Of a stretch of DNA of 64,000 nt, positions 51,741 to 61,639 are shown piece after piece (the first letter of the stretch is position 1; each line of letters begins with the position of its first letter). The notes beneath the pieces are model-generated. The model made no database searches. It saw nothing but the letters and a program-made list of their open reading frames with translations, and was not told where the DNA came from. Location: positions 40,659-104,658 of the forward strand of contig NZ_GG657897.1 in NCBI RefSeq assembly GCF_000156355.1, read 5' to 3'. This DNA comes from Methylophaga thiooxydans DMS010 (GTDB lineage Bacteria > Pseudomonadota > Gammaproteobacteria > Nitrosococcales > Methylophagaceae). The position numbers were made by a program, and so were the translations under genes.

Positions 51741-52160
51741 AGGCTAGTTTATCTATTCAATAAGGTGACGGATATAACAAGCGGTATATTACGAAGTATG
51801 TAGGGGCCTCCATACCCAGCTTACTGGGCTTATTTATATCTATCTGATACTTATACTCAGGTCTCGATAATAATAACGAGGTGTGACCGTTCCTGATACA
51901 CATGCCTGACGTGAGTTAATTTAACATTCGTCAACTCATTCTATTGTCATCTAGGTGTGCTTGTAACGCTACAATTTCTACTTCAGCCAAAGGCATGTGA
52001 TTAGGGTAAAAAATAGGAGCTGGATGTGCCACATAAAAACTTGAATAAACCGTAACATATATGAGGCGATTCTAGTCAAGTCACTATTGATTAAGTAAGC
52101 GTCAATGTGACATTGATTGAAGCTGAAATAGGATGACCCGCAAAAGGGTGGAGAGAAGAG
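51741..52160. other. Gene-free stretch after mxaL
   Basis: About 420 bases with no coding frame I would defend. It holds a weak hairpin CCCAG-ctta-CTGGG followed by CTTATTTAT (51815-51837), a likely mxa operon end, and just before it GTATG...CATAC. A perfect 15-base palindrome TCAATGT-G-ACATTGA lies at 52102-52116. The rest shows no structure I recognise. Confidence 0.5.
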
Positions 52161-52237
52161 TGGTGGCTATGCCTAGATTCGAACTAGGGACCCCATCATT
52201 ATGAGTGATGTGCTCTAACCAACTGAGCTACATAGCC
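52161..52237 (-). tRNA. tRNA-Met (CAT, elongator type)
   Basis: The minus strand gives a complete cloverleaf of 77 nt including encoded CCA. The acceptor GGCTATG pairs with CATAGCC, the D arm is GCTCAGTTGGTTAGAGC, and the T arm has TTCGAA. The anticodon stem CATCA/TGATG encloses the loop CTCATAA, so the anticodon is CAT. The sequence closely resembles elongator tRNA-Met. Confidence 0.95.
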
Positions 52238-52254
52238 ATCTATAGAAGCGCGCC

Positions 52255-52283
52255 ATATTACGATAACGCTGGCAAAATATCAA
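52255..52283 (-). promoter_or_regulatory. Promoter of tRNA-Met
   Basis: On the minus strand TTGATA (52278-52283) and TAATAT (52255-52260) are separated by exactly 17 bases, followed by the GC-rich GGCGCGC expected of stringently controlled tRNA promoters. It lies 18 bases before the mature tRNA. Confidence 0.75.
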
Positions 52284-52297
52284 GACTTAAAATGTTT

Positions 52298-53344
52298 TTA
52301 TAACCAGTCGCTGAACTGAATACCAAAACCAATACTATTACTGTGGGCGTTGTAATCGATCAGGCTCTCACCATAACCATTAAACCATTGCACATAGCCA
52401 CGGATATTGTTCGATAACGGAAAACTCCAGCCCATCTGGATAGCGCCATAGTTTTCACCAAAATCAAGGTTGTTTCTCACCATCACATCCAGACTATGAT
52501 CCCCTGCTTTATATATAGCACTGAGCTCAAAGTTACCCATGTAATCATCGATATCCGGATTATCATCATTATCCAGAGACTCAGCGACTCTCAACCATGG
52601 TTTAAATGAGTAATACCAGTTGTTATGCTCCAAGGTGAAATCAGCATATACACGGTTCCAGCTGCGTGATAACTGACCCGCTTGACCATTAGATTGATGT
52701 GAAATACCTGTGCGGATCAATGAGTTTTTGATACCAAACAATTCAAAATCGTTTTTAAACGCTAACCATGCTTCTGGTTCGTGATTAGATTCACGAAATG
52801 GGGCTGAGCCTTCTTTATTAAACTGCTGCCAAAAGGAGCGATTGGTGTAGGCGACAAATAAATCCGCACGGTTGTTGAATAAGCCATAGACAATCGGCGT
52901 TTTTAAACTAATTTGAAATTTCGTTTCCCACGGCTGAAAGCGAAAGTCTTCATTCGGATCATCACGCTCAAACGGAGCCTCATTAGGTGAGGACATATTG
53001 TTGCTCAATATGATGTAGTTTGGTTTGTGTGGCAACAGCACAAAGGGATTCCGTGCTTCTTTTTTCTCAAGAAACTGTCGACGGGAGAGGGCCGACTTAT
53101 CTGCGGTGGTCACGCCCTGTTCTGTCACCTGAATGTCTACAGGCTTAGTGTCAGTGTTTTCTTCTAAGTCGGCCTTCGATGCTTGCTCTGAGGGATCACA
53201 GTACTGTCTTAGCTGACCTATCGTGACAGTATCGTCTGCTGTTGCCATTTGTGTCAGCAGACATTGGTTAAAGTTATCTTCAGACTGGGCAGCGTAAGGC
53301 CACCAGAACGCTGCTAATAACAACGACGGCATGATGCACTTCAT
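52298..53344 (-). CDS. pldA: Outer-membrane phospholipase A
   Basis: A 348-residue OMPLA. The signal peptide ends near AAQSED, about 90 residues of N-terminal spacer follow, and then a 12-strand barrel begins near NYIILSNN. The catalytic pair is His216 and Ser218 in GISHQSNG. Family length is about 270-380. It hydrolyses outer-membrane phospholipids and is activated by dimerisation and calcium. It ends about 60 bases before the tRNA-Met gene, which has its own promoter. Confidence 0.9.
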   Translation of the reverse strand: MKCIMPSLLLAAFWWPYAAQSEDNFNQCLLTQMATADDTVTIGQLRQYCDPSEQASKADLEENTDTKPVDIQVTEQGVTTADKSALSRRQFLEKKEARNPFVLLPHKPNYIILSNNMSSPNEAPFERDDPNEDFRFQPWETKFQISLKTPIVYGLFNNRADLFVAYTNRSFWQQFNKEGSAPFRESNHEPEAWLAFKNDFELFGIKNSLIRTGISHQSNGQAGQLSRSWNRVYADFTLEHNNWYYSFKPWLRVAESLDNDDNPDIDDYMGNFELSAIYKAGDHSLDVMVRNNLDFGENYGAIQMGWSFPLSNNIRGYVQWFNGYGESLIDYNAHSNSIGFGIQFSDWL

Positions 53345-53402
53345 AGCTTATTCCTACAGAGGAAATGTTTATTAACTTAGCAGTATGGTTATAACAGATT
53401 GC

Positions 53403-54494
53403 TTACACATTGAAGCGGAAGTGCATCACATCACCATCTTTAATGATGTACTCTTTACCTTCCAGGCGCCATTTACCGGCGTCTTTTGCCCCCTGCTCAC
53501 CATTGAACTGCACGTAGTCATCGTAACTAACGACTTCGGCACGGATAAAGCCTTTCTGGAAGTCGGTGTGAATCACGCCAGCGCCTTCTGGTGCTGTTGC
53601 CTCTAGCTTCACTGTCCAGGCACGGACTTCTTTAACCCCAGCTGTGAAGTAAGTATGCAAACCAAGTAACTGGTAACCACTGCGTATGACACGATTCAGC
53701 CCCGGTTCTTCTTGACCCAGTTCTGCTAAAAAGTCGGCTTTTTCGTCATCTTCTAAATCAGCAATTTCAGATTCAATCGCAGCACAAATTGGCACCACAA
53801 TCGCACCTTCTTGTTCGGCCAATTTTTTAACAGCGTCTAACGCAGCATTGTTCTCAAAACCGTCTTCAGACACGTTAGCGATGTACATCGTTGGTTTGGT
53901 TGTCAGTAAATGCAAATCACGAATCAAAGCCGTTTGATCAACATCTAAGCCCATCGCTCGAACAGGCTGACCACTATCAAGGTGTTCCCGCATTTTAGTA
54001 AGCAACTCTAGGCGTGCTTTTGCCGTTTTATCACCACTTTTCGCATCACGAGTCGTTTTAGTAATGGCTTTTTCAACGCTTTCCAAATCAGCTAACGCTA
54101 ATTCAGTATTAATCACTTCAATATCGTCTAGTGGCGAGACTTTACCTGCCACATGCACCACATTTTCATCTTCAAAACAGCGAACAACATGGGCTATCGC
54201 ATCGGTTTCGCGAATATTAGCCAAGAACTTGTTACCAAGACCTTCGCCCTTTGAGGCGCCTTCAACCAGTCCCGCAATATCCACAAATTCCATCGTGGTC
54301 GGCATCACCCGTTCCGGGCTGACAATCGCAGCCAATTTATCCATACGCGGATCCGGAACCGGCACAATGCCTACATTAGGTTCAATGGTACAAAACGGGT
54401 AGTTCTGTGCATCAATACCCGCTTCGGTCAACGCGTTAAACAAGGTGGATTTACCCACATTAGGCAAACCGACAATACCGCACTTGAATCCCAT
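53403..54494 (-). CDS. ychF: Ribosome-binding ATPase YchF
   Basis: A 363-residue Obg-family P-loop protein. The Walker A motif GLPNVGKST lies at residues 8-16, and the switch and G3 regions, coiled-coil insertion and C-terminal TGS-like domain are present (ending in [15 protein letters not shown]). It binds the 50S subunit and is redox-regulated. It lies ten bases after pth, the standard gammaproteobacterial pairing. Confidence 0.96.
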   Translation of the reverse strand: MGFKCGIVGLPNVGKSTLFNALTEAGIDAQNYPFCTIEPNVGIVPVPDPRMDKLAAIVSPERVMPTTMEFVDIAGLVEGASKGEGLGNKFLANIRETDAIAHVVRCFEDENVVHVAGKVSPLDDIEVINTELALADLESVEKAITKTTRDAKSGDKTAKARLELLTKMREHLDSGQPVRAMGLDVDQTALIRDLHLLTTKPTMYIANVSEDGFENNAALDAVKKLAEQEGAIVVPICAAIESEIADLEDDEKADFLAELGQEEPGLNRVIRSGYQLLGLHTYFTAGVKEVRAWTVKLEATAPEGAGVIHTDFQKGFIRAEVVSYDDYVQFNGEQGAKDAGKWRLEGKEYIIKDGDVMHFRFNV

Positions 54495-54503
54495 GAAAAT
54501 ATC

Positions 54504-55076
54504 CTATTGTGAATGTAGCCAGTTCATCGCTTTATCCAGTTTATCGGACAAAACGTCTGGCAATATCTGTAATACGTTGTCTATAGCGGTCTCGACCTGC
54601 TGACGATCAGTAGGTGAAGGTTTGCTCAGCACATAGTCAGACACTAATTTGCTGTGCCCCGGATGACCAATGCCCAAACGACAACGTAAAAAATTCTTAC
54701 CCCCTGTCTGCGCAATAATGTCTCGAAGTCCATTATGCCCGCCATGACCACCATCTCGCTTCAATCTCACCACACCAGGCTCGAGATCAAGTTCATCGTG
54801 CACGACTAAAATGTTTTGCAGGGGAATTTTGTAAAAGTTAGCCAATGCCGCCACAGACTGACCGCTGCGGTTCATAAACGTCAAAGGCTTTAGGAGATAG
54901 ACTTTATGCTCGTCTAAAGAGCACTGAACCAACTGACCGTGGTATCGGTTTTGAACCGTAAAGTTCGCTCCCAATTCCCGTGCCAGTTGGTCCAGTAGCC
55001 AGAACCCGACATTGTGTCGGGTTCCTTCATATTGTGAGCCTGGGTTGCCCAGTCCAGCGATTATCCAGCTAGCCAT
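54504..55076 (-). CDS. pth: Peptidyl-tRNA hydrolase
   Basis: A 190-residue Pth that frees tRNA from stalled peptidyl-tRNA. The catalytic His is in GTRHNVGFW near residue 20, and the motifs PLTFMNRSGQSV and HDELDLEPG are intact. The order rplY-pth-ychF is the conserved translation cluster. Confidence 0.96.
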   Translation of the reverse strand: MASWIIAGLGNPGSQYEGTRHNVGFWLLDQLARELGANFTVQNRYHGQLVQCSLDEHKVYLLKPLTFMNRSGQSVAALANFYKIPLQNILVVHDELDLEPGVVRLKRDGGHGGHNGLRDIIAQTGGKNFLRCRLGIGHPGHSKLVSDYVLSKPSPTDRQQVETAIDNVLQILPDVLSDKLDKAMNWLHSQ

Positions 55077-55099
55077 TTAACACCCCAAACTCGACTGAA

Positions 55100-55789
55100 T
55101 TACTCTTCAGTTGCTTCTTCGCCACCTTCTGCTTCATCTGCAGCAGAATCAACGTCTTCGTCTTCTTCAACTTCCTGTACGCGAGGCATATGAATGCTCG
55201 CAACAGCTTGGTCATAAGCAGAACGTTCGCCTTCTTCCAGCTCTTCTTCTTGGTGATGAGTCAATGCTGTCAGGCTGACACCTTTAGGCAGAACCAGCTC
55301 TGTCAGGTGAAGACTGCCGTCCATTTCCATACCAGAAATATCTGCTTCAATGTATTCAGGCAGATCTTGTGGCAAACAGGCAATTTCAACTTCAGTAATC
55401 ATGTGTGATACCTGACCACCATCTTTCACGCCCGGCGCAACATCTTCACCGATAAAGTGAACAGGAACAGTCATGGTCATTTCATGTTTTGCATCAACAC
55501 GTAAAAAGTCAGCATGAATGATTTTGTTGTCATTCGCAGGATGACGTTGCAGATCTTTCAGTACTACCTGATCTTTCTTACCAGCAATATCCAAAGTCAG
55601 AATGTGTGCATAAAATGCTTCTTCATCCAAATGACGCAGGAACTGGTTGTGATTGATTGAGATAGATACAGGGTCTTTATCTGCACCATAAACAACAGCT
55701 GGAATTTTGCCCGCATGACGAAGGCGGCGGCTCGCACCTTTCCCCTCATCAGTACGCGCTTCAGCTTGTACTTCAAATAAATTTTCCAT
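55100..55789 (-). CDS. rplY: Ribosomal protein bL25 (CTC family)
   Basis: A 229-residue 5S-rRNA-binding protein of the long CTC type. The L25 N-terminal domain (KGASRRLRHAGKIPAVVYG) is followed by the CTC domain and a strongly acidic tail rich in Glu and Asp. The open frame extends upstream another 20 codons, but GGAG precedes the ATG at 55789, where homologues begin. It lies between prs and pth. Confidence 0.94.
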   Translation of the reverse strand: MENLFEVQAEARTDEGKGASRRLRHAGKIPAVVYGADKDPVSISINHNQFLRHLDEEAFYAHILTLDIAGKKDQVVLKDLQRHPANDNKIIHADFLRVDAKHEMTMTVPVHFIGEDVAPGVKDGGQVSHMITEVEIACLPQDLPEYIEADISGMEMDGSLHLTELVLPKGVSLTALTHHQEEELEEGERSAYDQAVASIHMPRVQEVEEDEDVDSAADEAEGGEEATEE

Positions 55790-55822
55790 CTTTTTCTCCA
55801 AAAAGCATGGACTTTCGCCCAT

Positions 55823-55844
55823 CAAAAATACCGCCCATAGGCGG
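55823..55844 (-). terminator. Hairpin between prs and rplY
   Basis: CCGCC-tatg-GGCGG on the minus strand is followed by TATTTTTG. It lies between prs and rplY and would work as an attenuator or terminator. A second stem AGCCAG/CTGGCT lies at 55881-55899, overlapping the prs stop. Confidence 0.6.
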
Positions 55845-55897
55845 CTCAAGCCTCCCCCGCGACCAGGTTCGGCACGTCAAAGCCAGTAAATTTCTGG

Positions 55898-56833
55898 CTA
55901 ATCCATATACAAGGAGCTAACAGACTCCTCGTTACTAATTCTATACATCGCTTCGGCTAACATTTCGGCAATGCTAAGCACGCGAATTTTGTCACACGCA
56001 TCAGCATGTGGTTGAAGCGGAATCGTATCAGTCACCACAACTTCATCTAACACTGACTTAGTAATGTTATCGATCGCAGGCCCCGATAAAACCGGATGCG
56101 TCGAATAAGCCACGACTTTTTTCGCACCATGCTCTTTCAATGCAGCCGCTGCTGCACATAAAGTACCGGCAGTATCGACCATATCGTCAATCAACACGCA
56201 GACACGGTCATTAACGTCACCGATGATATTCATCACCTTGGCTTCATTTGCACGTGGACGGCGCTTATCAATAATCGCCAGTTCGACATCGAGATGTTTT
56301 GCCAGAGCTCGGGCACGAACCACACCACCCACATCAGGCGACACCACAACCAAGTCTTGGTATTTATGCTTCCAGATATCACCCAAAAGCACCGGTGAGG
56401 CATACACATTATCAACAGGGCAATCAAAAAAGCCCTGGATTTGATCCGCATGCAGATCAACGGTCAACACGCGGTCAGCGCCAACACCGGTTAGCATGTT
56501 GGCAACAACCTTAGCAGTAATAGCTACCCGTGCTGAGCGTGGACGACGATCTTGGCGTGAATAGCCGAAATACGGCACAACCAAGGTAATACGTTTGGCC
56601 GATGCACGACGAATTGCGTCGGTCATCACCATTAATTCCATCAAATTATCATTGGTCGGCATGCAAGTTGGTTGCACGATAAACACGTCCTTACCACGGA
56701 CGTTATCGAGAATTTCAACCATCACTTCGCCATCGCTGAACTGTTCAACAGTCGCTTTGCCAAGGGAAATATTGAGGAAATTAGCAATATTCTGAGCCAG
56801 CCTGCGATTGGCATTACCAGTGAATACCATCAT
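55898..56833 (-). CDS. prs: Ribose-phosphate pyrophosphokinase
   Basis: A 311-residue PRPP synthetase, making the precursor of nucleotides, His and Trp. The flexible loop and the signature [18 protein letters not shown] are present. The PRPP-binding motif is [13 protein letters not shown]. The ATG at 56833 gives the normal N-terminus ([14 protein letters not shown]). A GTG at 56884 is in frame but adds 17 residues unlike the family. Neither start has a good ribosome site, so it is uncertain. It follows the tRNA-Gln gene. Confidence 0.95.
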   Translation of the reverse strand: MMVFTGNANRRLAQNIANFLNISLGKATVEQFSDGEVMVEILDNVRGKDVFIVQPTCMPTNDNLMELMVMTDAIRRASAKRITLVVPYFGYSRQDRRPRSARVAITAKVVANMLTGVGADRVLTVDLHADQIQGFFDCPVDNVYASPVLLGDIWKHKYQDLVVVSPDVGGVVRARALAKHLDVELAIIDKRRPRANEAKVMNIIGDVNDRVCVLIDDMVDTAGTLCAAAAALKEHGAKKVVAYSTHPVLSGPAIDNITKSVLDEVVVTDTIPLQPHADACDKIRVLSIAEMLAEAMYRISNEESVSSLYMD

Positions 56834-56923
56834 GCGGCTATCGGCTGTTCTTTGCTGTAACTGGAGGAGTCGGTTTTGTGTCACGGTAGAGGCGCCGAGT
56901 TTTCTATCAAAAAAACAAAAGAG

Positions 56924-56998
56924 TGGCTGGGGTACCAGGATTCGAACCTGGGAATGACGGGATCAAAACCCGTTGCCTTACCACTTGGCGATACCCCA
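56924..56998 (-). tRNA. tRNA-Gln (TTG)
   Basis: The minus strand gives a full 75-nt cloverleaf with encoded CCA. The acceptor TGGGGTA pairs with TACCCCA. The anticodon stem ACGGG/CCCGT encloses TTTTGAT, so the anticodon is TTG. The T loop is TTCGAAT. It lies between ispE and prs, as in many gammaproteobacteria, and probably comes from the same transcript. Confidence 0.95.
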
Positions 56999-57014
56999 AC
57001 TGTAAAAACTCATT

Positions 57015-57878
57015 CTAACATCTTGCTGTCACATTTGGCTGATTAAAAACCAAAGCGTGTGCAGTGAGTGGCGACCGGTTAGTACCTTTGGCCACAAACC
57101 CCTGCCAGTCGGAAGGCAAGTTATCCACTACGTCTTGTGCTTGCTGCTGATCATCAAACTCAGCGAACACGCACGCACCGGTTCCAGTCATCCTCGGCTT
57201 AGCATATTGAGCCAGCCAATTCAGTGCTTGCGCAACTGCTGGATAGTGCATTCTTACTACATCTTCACAGACGTTTCTGCCTTCCCCCGAAAGGAAGCGC
57301 GATATTGTGATAGGTTCGCAGTCCCGTGTCAATTCCGCTGATGAAAATATTTCAGCTGTTGATACGTGGCAATCTGGCTTAATCACGACAAACCAAGGTT
57401 CTGTGGGCGATATCGGGGTAAATTGCTCACCAACGCCCTCTGCCCAAGCAGCCTGTCCGCTGATGAAAATAGGCACGTCTGCGCCTAGTTGCAATCCGAG
57501 CTGCGCTAATTCGGCTCGTTTCAGACCGCATTCCCAAAGCTGATTTAACGCCACTAACGTTGTGGCGGCATTGGAGCTCCCGCCACCTAAACCGCCGCCC
57601 ATCGGTAACCGTTTAGTAATCCCAATAACGGCACCCTTTTGACTTCCCGTGTGCCGCTGTAACAGCTTGGCAGCCCGAACAATCAGATTCTCATCATCAT
57701 TCACATCGGGCATTGATTCGCGCAGACTGATCGCTGCTGTTTGAGTGATTTCAAACTCAAGGTCGTCACCATAATCCAAAAACTGAAACGCCGTTTGCAG
57801 CTCATGATAGCCATCACTTCGACGACCGGTGATATGCAAAAACAAGTTCAGCTTGGCCGGTGCGGGCCACGTTGTCAC
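57015..57878 (-). CDS. ispE: 4-diphosphocytidyl-2-C-methyl-D-erythritol kinase
   Basis: A 287-residue GHMP kinase of the non-mevalonate isoprenoid pathway, whose products supply the hpnD/hpnE substrate farnesyl diphosphate. The ATP-binding glycine loop [14 protein letters not shown] and the N-terminal [15 protein letters not shown] are intact. It starts at a GTG that overlaps the lolB stop (GTGA). Confidence 0.95.
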   Translation of the reverse strand: MTTWPAPAKLNLFLHITGRRSDGYHELQTAFQFLDYGDDLEFEITQTAAISLRESMPDVNDDENLIVRAAKLLQRHTGSQKGAVIGITKRLPMGGGLGGGSSNAATTLVALNQLWECGLKRAELAQLGLQLGADVPIFISGQAAWAEGVGEQFTPISPTEPWFVVIKPDCHVSTAEIFSSAELTRDCEPITISRFLSGEGRNVCEDVVRMHYPAVAQALNWLAQYAKPRMTGTGACVFAEFDDQQQAQDVVDNLPSDWQGFVAKGTNRSPLTAHALVFNQPNVTARC

Positions 57879-58474
57879 TTGGGTCGGCTCCAGTCCGTCA
57901 CGACTAAGCGCACACTCAAATCAGGGTGTTTCATAAACACTTTCGACGGCATCGAATAGGTTTCAAATGGCATATAGCGCAAAAACTCAATTGTCCAACC
58001 GGCCTGTTTAAGTAAAGTCAGGCGACCTTGTTCATCAAGCTGTTTATTCTCAATCGCCGCTTGTGAATAAGGCACACCACGTACCCAGTCCCGTAGCGCA
58101 CTAACAGGCAACAACCATCCCATGGCTTCTGCCAGTAATTGTTCCGGCGTTGCAGCCGTCATCGTTTCGCCATCATCCAGTGTCAACGTCACCTCTTGTT
58201 GATCACCATCTAAGGCAACACCACCTTGTGAAAATGGGCCGAAAAGTTTGATATGAAACTGCTCGTGCTGTTCTTCCCACTTGATACCAGCATTCCAGCC
58301 TTCTTGGCCTTGCGTAATCGCCGTGCGACCTTTGAAGGCCCAGTGGGTTAACTCTTCCTGCTGAACTAGCCGCTGCTGCCATAAGATATCAGCACTCTGT
58401 GTGGGTTTTTGTTGCCAAAATGGCGTACAACCTGATGTCAAAACAATCAGGCTGAGTAGCAACAGTTTTCTCAT
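57875..58474 (-). CDS. lolB: Outer-membrane lipoprotein insertase LolB
   Basis: A 199-residue lipoprotein with lipobox LTSGC (Cys16). The LolB core begins with [19 protein letters not shown], and the loop that inserts lipids and the C-terminal domain are present. It accepts lipoproteins from LolA and places them in the outer membrane. The four-base overlaps with both neighbours show translational coupling in the TPR-lolB-ispE operon. Confidence 0.92.
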   Translation of the reverse strand: MRKLLLLSLIVLTSGCTPFWQQKPTQSADILWQQRLVQQEELTHWAFKGRTAITQGQEGWNAGIKWEEQHEQFHIKLFGPFSQGGVALDGDQQEVTLTLDDGETMTAATPEQLLAEAMGWLLPVSALRDWVRGVPYSQAAIENKQLDEQGRLTLLKQAGWTIEFLRYMPFETYSMPSKVFMKHPDLSVRLVVTDWSRPK

Positions 58475-60261
58475 TTGCCATACCTGCGCATGGTGTCTAA
58501 TAACAAACGATTATCAGCATCCTGCTGCAATCCCTGCTGCCACATTTTCATCGCTTCGGTTTGCTTACCTTTTTCCCACAACACTTCACCAAGGTGGGCA
58601 ATAAACTCCACGTCCGGTTGCACTTGAAGGGCTTCCCGGAGGTATTTTTCAGCTTTATCCAGTTCACCCAGACGGTAATACGCCCACCCCAGACTATCTA
58701 GATAAAACGGGTCGCCAGGCTTTATCTCCAGCGCTTTTTGAATCATCACCAATGCTTCCTGATGACGATCAGTACGATCAGTCAGTGTGTATCCCAACGC
58801 ATTGAGTGCTTGTGCATTGTTAGGATCTTTTTCCAGGATCCAGCGTAGATCTTTTTCCAGCACATCGAGTTTATTGATGGATTCTGCAATCATCGCTCTG
58901 CTGTAGCGTAGCTCTTCACTTTGTGGGTACTGACCCATCGCATCGGTCAATAAATCAAATGCGTCCTGACTCTGATCCGCTTCACGTAGAATGCTGGCTT
59001 CAAACAGGTAATACTGCAAAGCCTGCTCCGGTAGGTCTTGGCGCATCGCAGCCAAATGAGCTCGCGCTTTATCAAGCTCACCACGTTCCAGCAAAATATT
59101 AATGTAATTATTTTGGGCATTGTCGAAGCGGTTACTGTGAACAGGTACCGAAGCAAACCAAACTAAAGCAGCATCCAGGTTGCCATTCATCTGCTCGGAC
59201 AGCCCCATAAAATAGGTAGCCTGCTGCGTCGGATCACCCTGTTTGAGTAACTGGCTGAAAAACGATTTCGCCTCTTGGCCATCTTTGTCTTCAAGTGCTA
59301 ACAAACCCAAAGCAAACAGCACATCACGATTAGTTGGTTTTTCGGCATGCAAGGCCTCAAACACTGCTCGCGCTTTTTCTGACTCACCTTGATCGCCGAG
59401 TAATTTGCCATAAGTGAAACGCAATTCATCCGAGGCATTCTTTCGCTTAGCGGCTCTGGCAATCAGCTTCACGCCCTCTTCCGCGCGCCCCATGCGTTGC
59501 AAAATATCCGCTTTCAAAATGAGGTAATCCTCATTACGAGGCTCAGCTTCGACTAGTGGCGATATCTCAGCAAGCGCCGCATCAAACTGCTTATAAAAAG
59601 CGCTCAGTCGAGCATGAGCAAATTGCGCTGCCGGATCACCCTGCTGATATAGGTCCAGTCTCTCTAAGATACCTAACGCCTGTTCCTGAGTCGCAGCTTC
59701 GGTCAAGCTTTCAGAAACACGTGCCAAGTATTCAGTTTTTTTGTCAGGCTCTAAGCTCAATGCTTTATTAACAGCTTCGACAACACCATCAAAATCTTCT
59801 TCCCACATCAAAAACGGCGTTTGCATGATGTAAACATCGGCTTCGTTAGGGGAGACTTCAACCCAGCGATCTAATGCGCGGCTAATGCGCTGCTTATCGC
59901 GGGACAAACTAGCTACTTGAGCACTTCGACTTGCTAACTTGGGTGACTCAACCATGTCCGCTGCACGGTGGTATAAATCCACAGCAGCACCGATTTCGCC
60001 GCGTTGACCAGCAACTTCAGCAGTCAAAATGTAATACATTAGTTCAGGCGTAAATGGCAGAGTTACTTCCACTTCGGCATCTTTTTCAGACTCCGCCTCA
60101 GCGGGTTTTTCGACTTCTGTTTCGGCTGATTGGTTACCAGAAGTGGCTATCTGCTGTGCTGGTGATGAGGCGCACGCTAATAACAAAAGCGGCATGCCTA
60201 ATAAGCCAACACGCTTTAGGAACTCACTGGCATTCTTCCAGAATGATTGCATTGAATCCAT
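58471..60261 (-). CDS. TPR-repeat lipoprotein upstream of lolB
   Basis: A 596-residue lipoprotein: a signal segment with LLLAC (Cys30), an acidic Glu-rich linker (about residues 40-65) and then tandem TPR repeats over the rest (such as YYILTAEVAGQRGEIGAAVD and LDSLGWAYYRLGELDKAEKY). The same arrangement of a TPR protein, lolB, ispE, tRNA and prs occurs in pseudomonads. Its function is not known; a role in outer-membrane or cell-wall assembly is an inference from the neighbour LolB. It overlaps lolB as ATGA. Confidence 0.85.
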   Translation of the reverse strand: MDSMQSFWKNASEFLKRVGLLGMPLLLLACASSPAQQIATSGNQSAETEVEKPAEAESEKDAEVEVTLPFTPELMYYILTAEVAGQRGEIGAAVDLYHRAADMVESPKLASRSAQVASLSRDKQRISRALDRWVEVSPNEADVYIMQTPFLMWEEDFDGVVEAVNKALSLEPDKKTEYLARVSESLTEAATQEQALGILERLDLYQQGDPAAQFAHARLSAFYKQFDAALAEISPLVEAEPRNEDYLILKADILQRMGRAEEGVKLIARAAKRKNASDELRFTYGKLLGDQGESEKARAVFEALHAEKPTNRDVLFALGLLALEDKDGQEAKSFFSQLLKQGDPTQQATYFMGLSEQMNGNLDAALVWFASVPVHSNRFDNAQNNYINILLERGELDKARAHLAAMRQDLPEQALQYYLFEASILREADQSQDAFDLLTDAMGQYPQSEELRYSRAMIAESINKLDVLEKDLRWILEKDPNNAQALNALGYTLTDRTDRHQEALVMIQKALEIKPGDPFYLDSLGWAYYRLGELDKAEKYLREALQVQPDVEFIAHLGEVLWEKGKQTEAMKMWQQGLQQDADNRLLLDTMRRYGK

Positions 60262-60379
60262 ATTAAAACGACCTGAACGTTTGATTTTGATAGTATGGCG
60301 TATTAATTTTATCTAACACCAGACGCTTGCAATTACGGCTGTAGAGTTTAACAGCATTTAAATACGACTTTATCTCAAT

Positions 60380-61635
60380 ATGCATCTTGTCACCTACGGC
60401 ATCAATCATAATACGGCTCCCGTCCATATTCGCGAGCTGTTTGCGTTTGATGTTAATCAACTACCGGTAGCATTGTCTGCCCTGCATCAGCAAGAGTCCG
60501 TGCTTGAAGTCGTGATTTTATCGACCTGTAATCGCACCGAGATATATTGCTGTCTAGACGATGATTCTGACAACCAGATCTTGGCTTGGTTGCATCAGTT
60601 CCACCAACAACAAGTTGACGTTATCGCGCCCTATCTTTATCACTATCAATCCGATGACGCGATACGGCACTTGCTACGCGTTGCCTGTGGGCTGGATTCC
60701 ATGGTGTTGGGTGAACCCCAAATTTTGGGACAACTCAAAGATGCCTACAGCCAATCACTCAATGCCGTTACCTTAGGTAAATCATTGGGGCGCCTGTTTC
60801 AACATGCTTTTGCAGTCGCCAAACAAGTTCGCACCGATACCGCGATTGGTAACAGTCCCGTTTCAGTCGCTTTTGCAGCGGTCAGCTTGGCAAAACAAAT
60901 TTTCAGCAACCTCGGCGATTCAACAGCCTTACTAATAGGTGCCGGTGATACGATCGAGCTCGCTGCCCGTCATTTATTTGATAATGGTATCAAGCGTTTA
61001 ATCATTGCCAATCGCACTATTGAAAGAGCACATAATCTCGCCATGCAGGTAGATGGTTATGCCATCAGCCTGAGCGAACTTCCAGCACACCTTGCTGAAG
61101 CAGATATTGTGATTAGTTCTACCGCCAGCCAGCTACCTATATTGGGTAAGGGTGCTGTCGAGCGTGCTTTAAAACAACGCAAACGCAAACCCATTTTTAT
61201 GGTGGATATTGCAGTACCCCGAGATATTGAAGCTGAAGTGGGGCAACTGGAAGACATCTATCTGTACTGTGTGGATGATTTAAAAGAAATCATCGAAGAA
61301 AATTTACAATCTCGCCGTGATGCAGCACTTCAAGCTGAAGAAATTATTGACTCCCAAGTTGATCATTTTATGGCTTGGCTACGTACTCAGGATGCTGTCC
61401 CTGTTATCAGAGCAATACGTGACAACGCAGAGGAGATGAGTAAAGACTCACTTGTGAAAGCGATGAGACAGCTGGAACAAGGCATGGCGCCAGAGCAGGC
61501 AATGGCGGAATTGGCCCGCAGTCTAACCAATAAATTATTGCACGAACCCAGCCGGCAATTACGCCAGTCCGGCTTTGATGAAGATGGCCAATTGCTGGAC
61601 TCAGCCCGCCGTCTTTTTAATATCAAGGATCAAAA

Positions 61636-61639
<4 letters not shown>
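60380..61639 (+). CDS. hemA: Glutamyl-tRNA reductase
   Basis: A 419-residue NADPH-dependent enzyme making glutamate-1-semialdehyde, the first committed step of tetrapyrroles. Cys50 in STCNRTE is the active-site nucleophile. The NADPH-binding domain ([16 protein letters not shown]) and the C-terminal dimerisation helix are intact. It is divergent from the TPR-lolB operon and is coupled to prfA by a GTGA overlap. Confidence 0.96.

Noticed and set aside
52161..52237. tRNA-Met as an integration site for a mobile element
   Set aside because: No integrase gene and no repeated tRNA 3' end is seen on either side.
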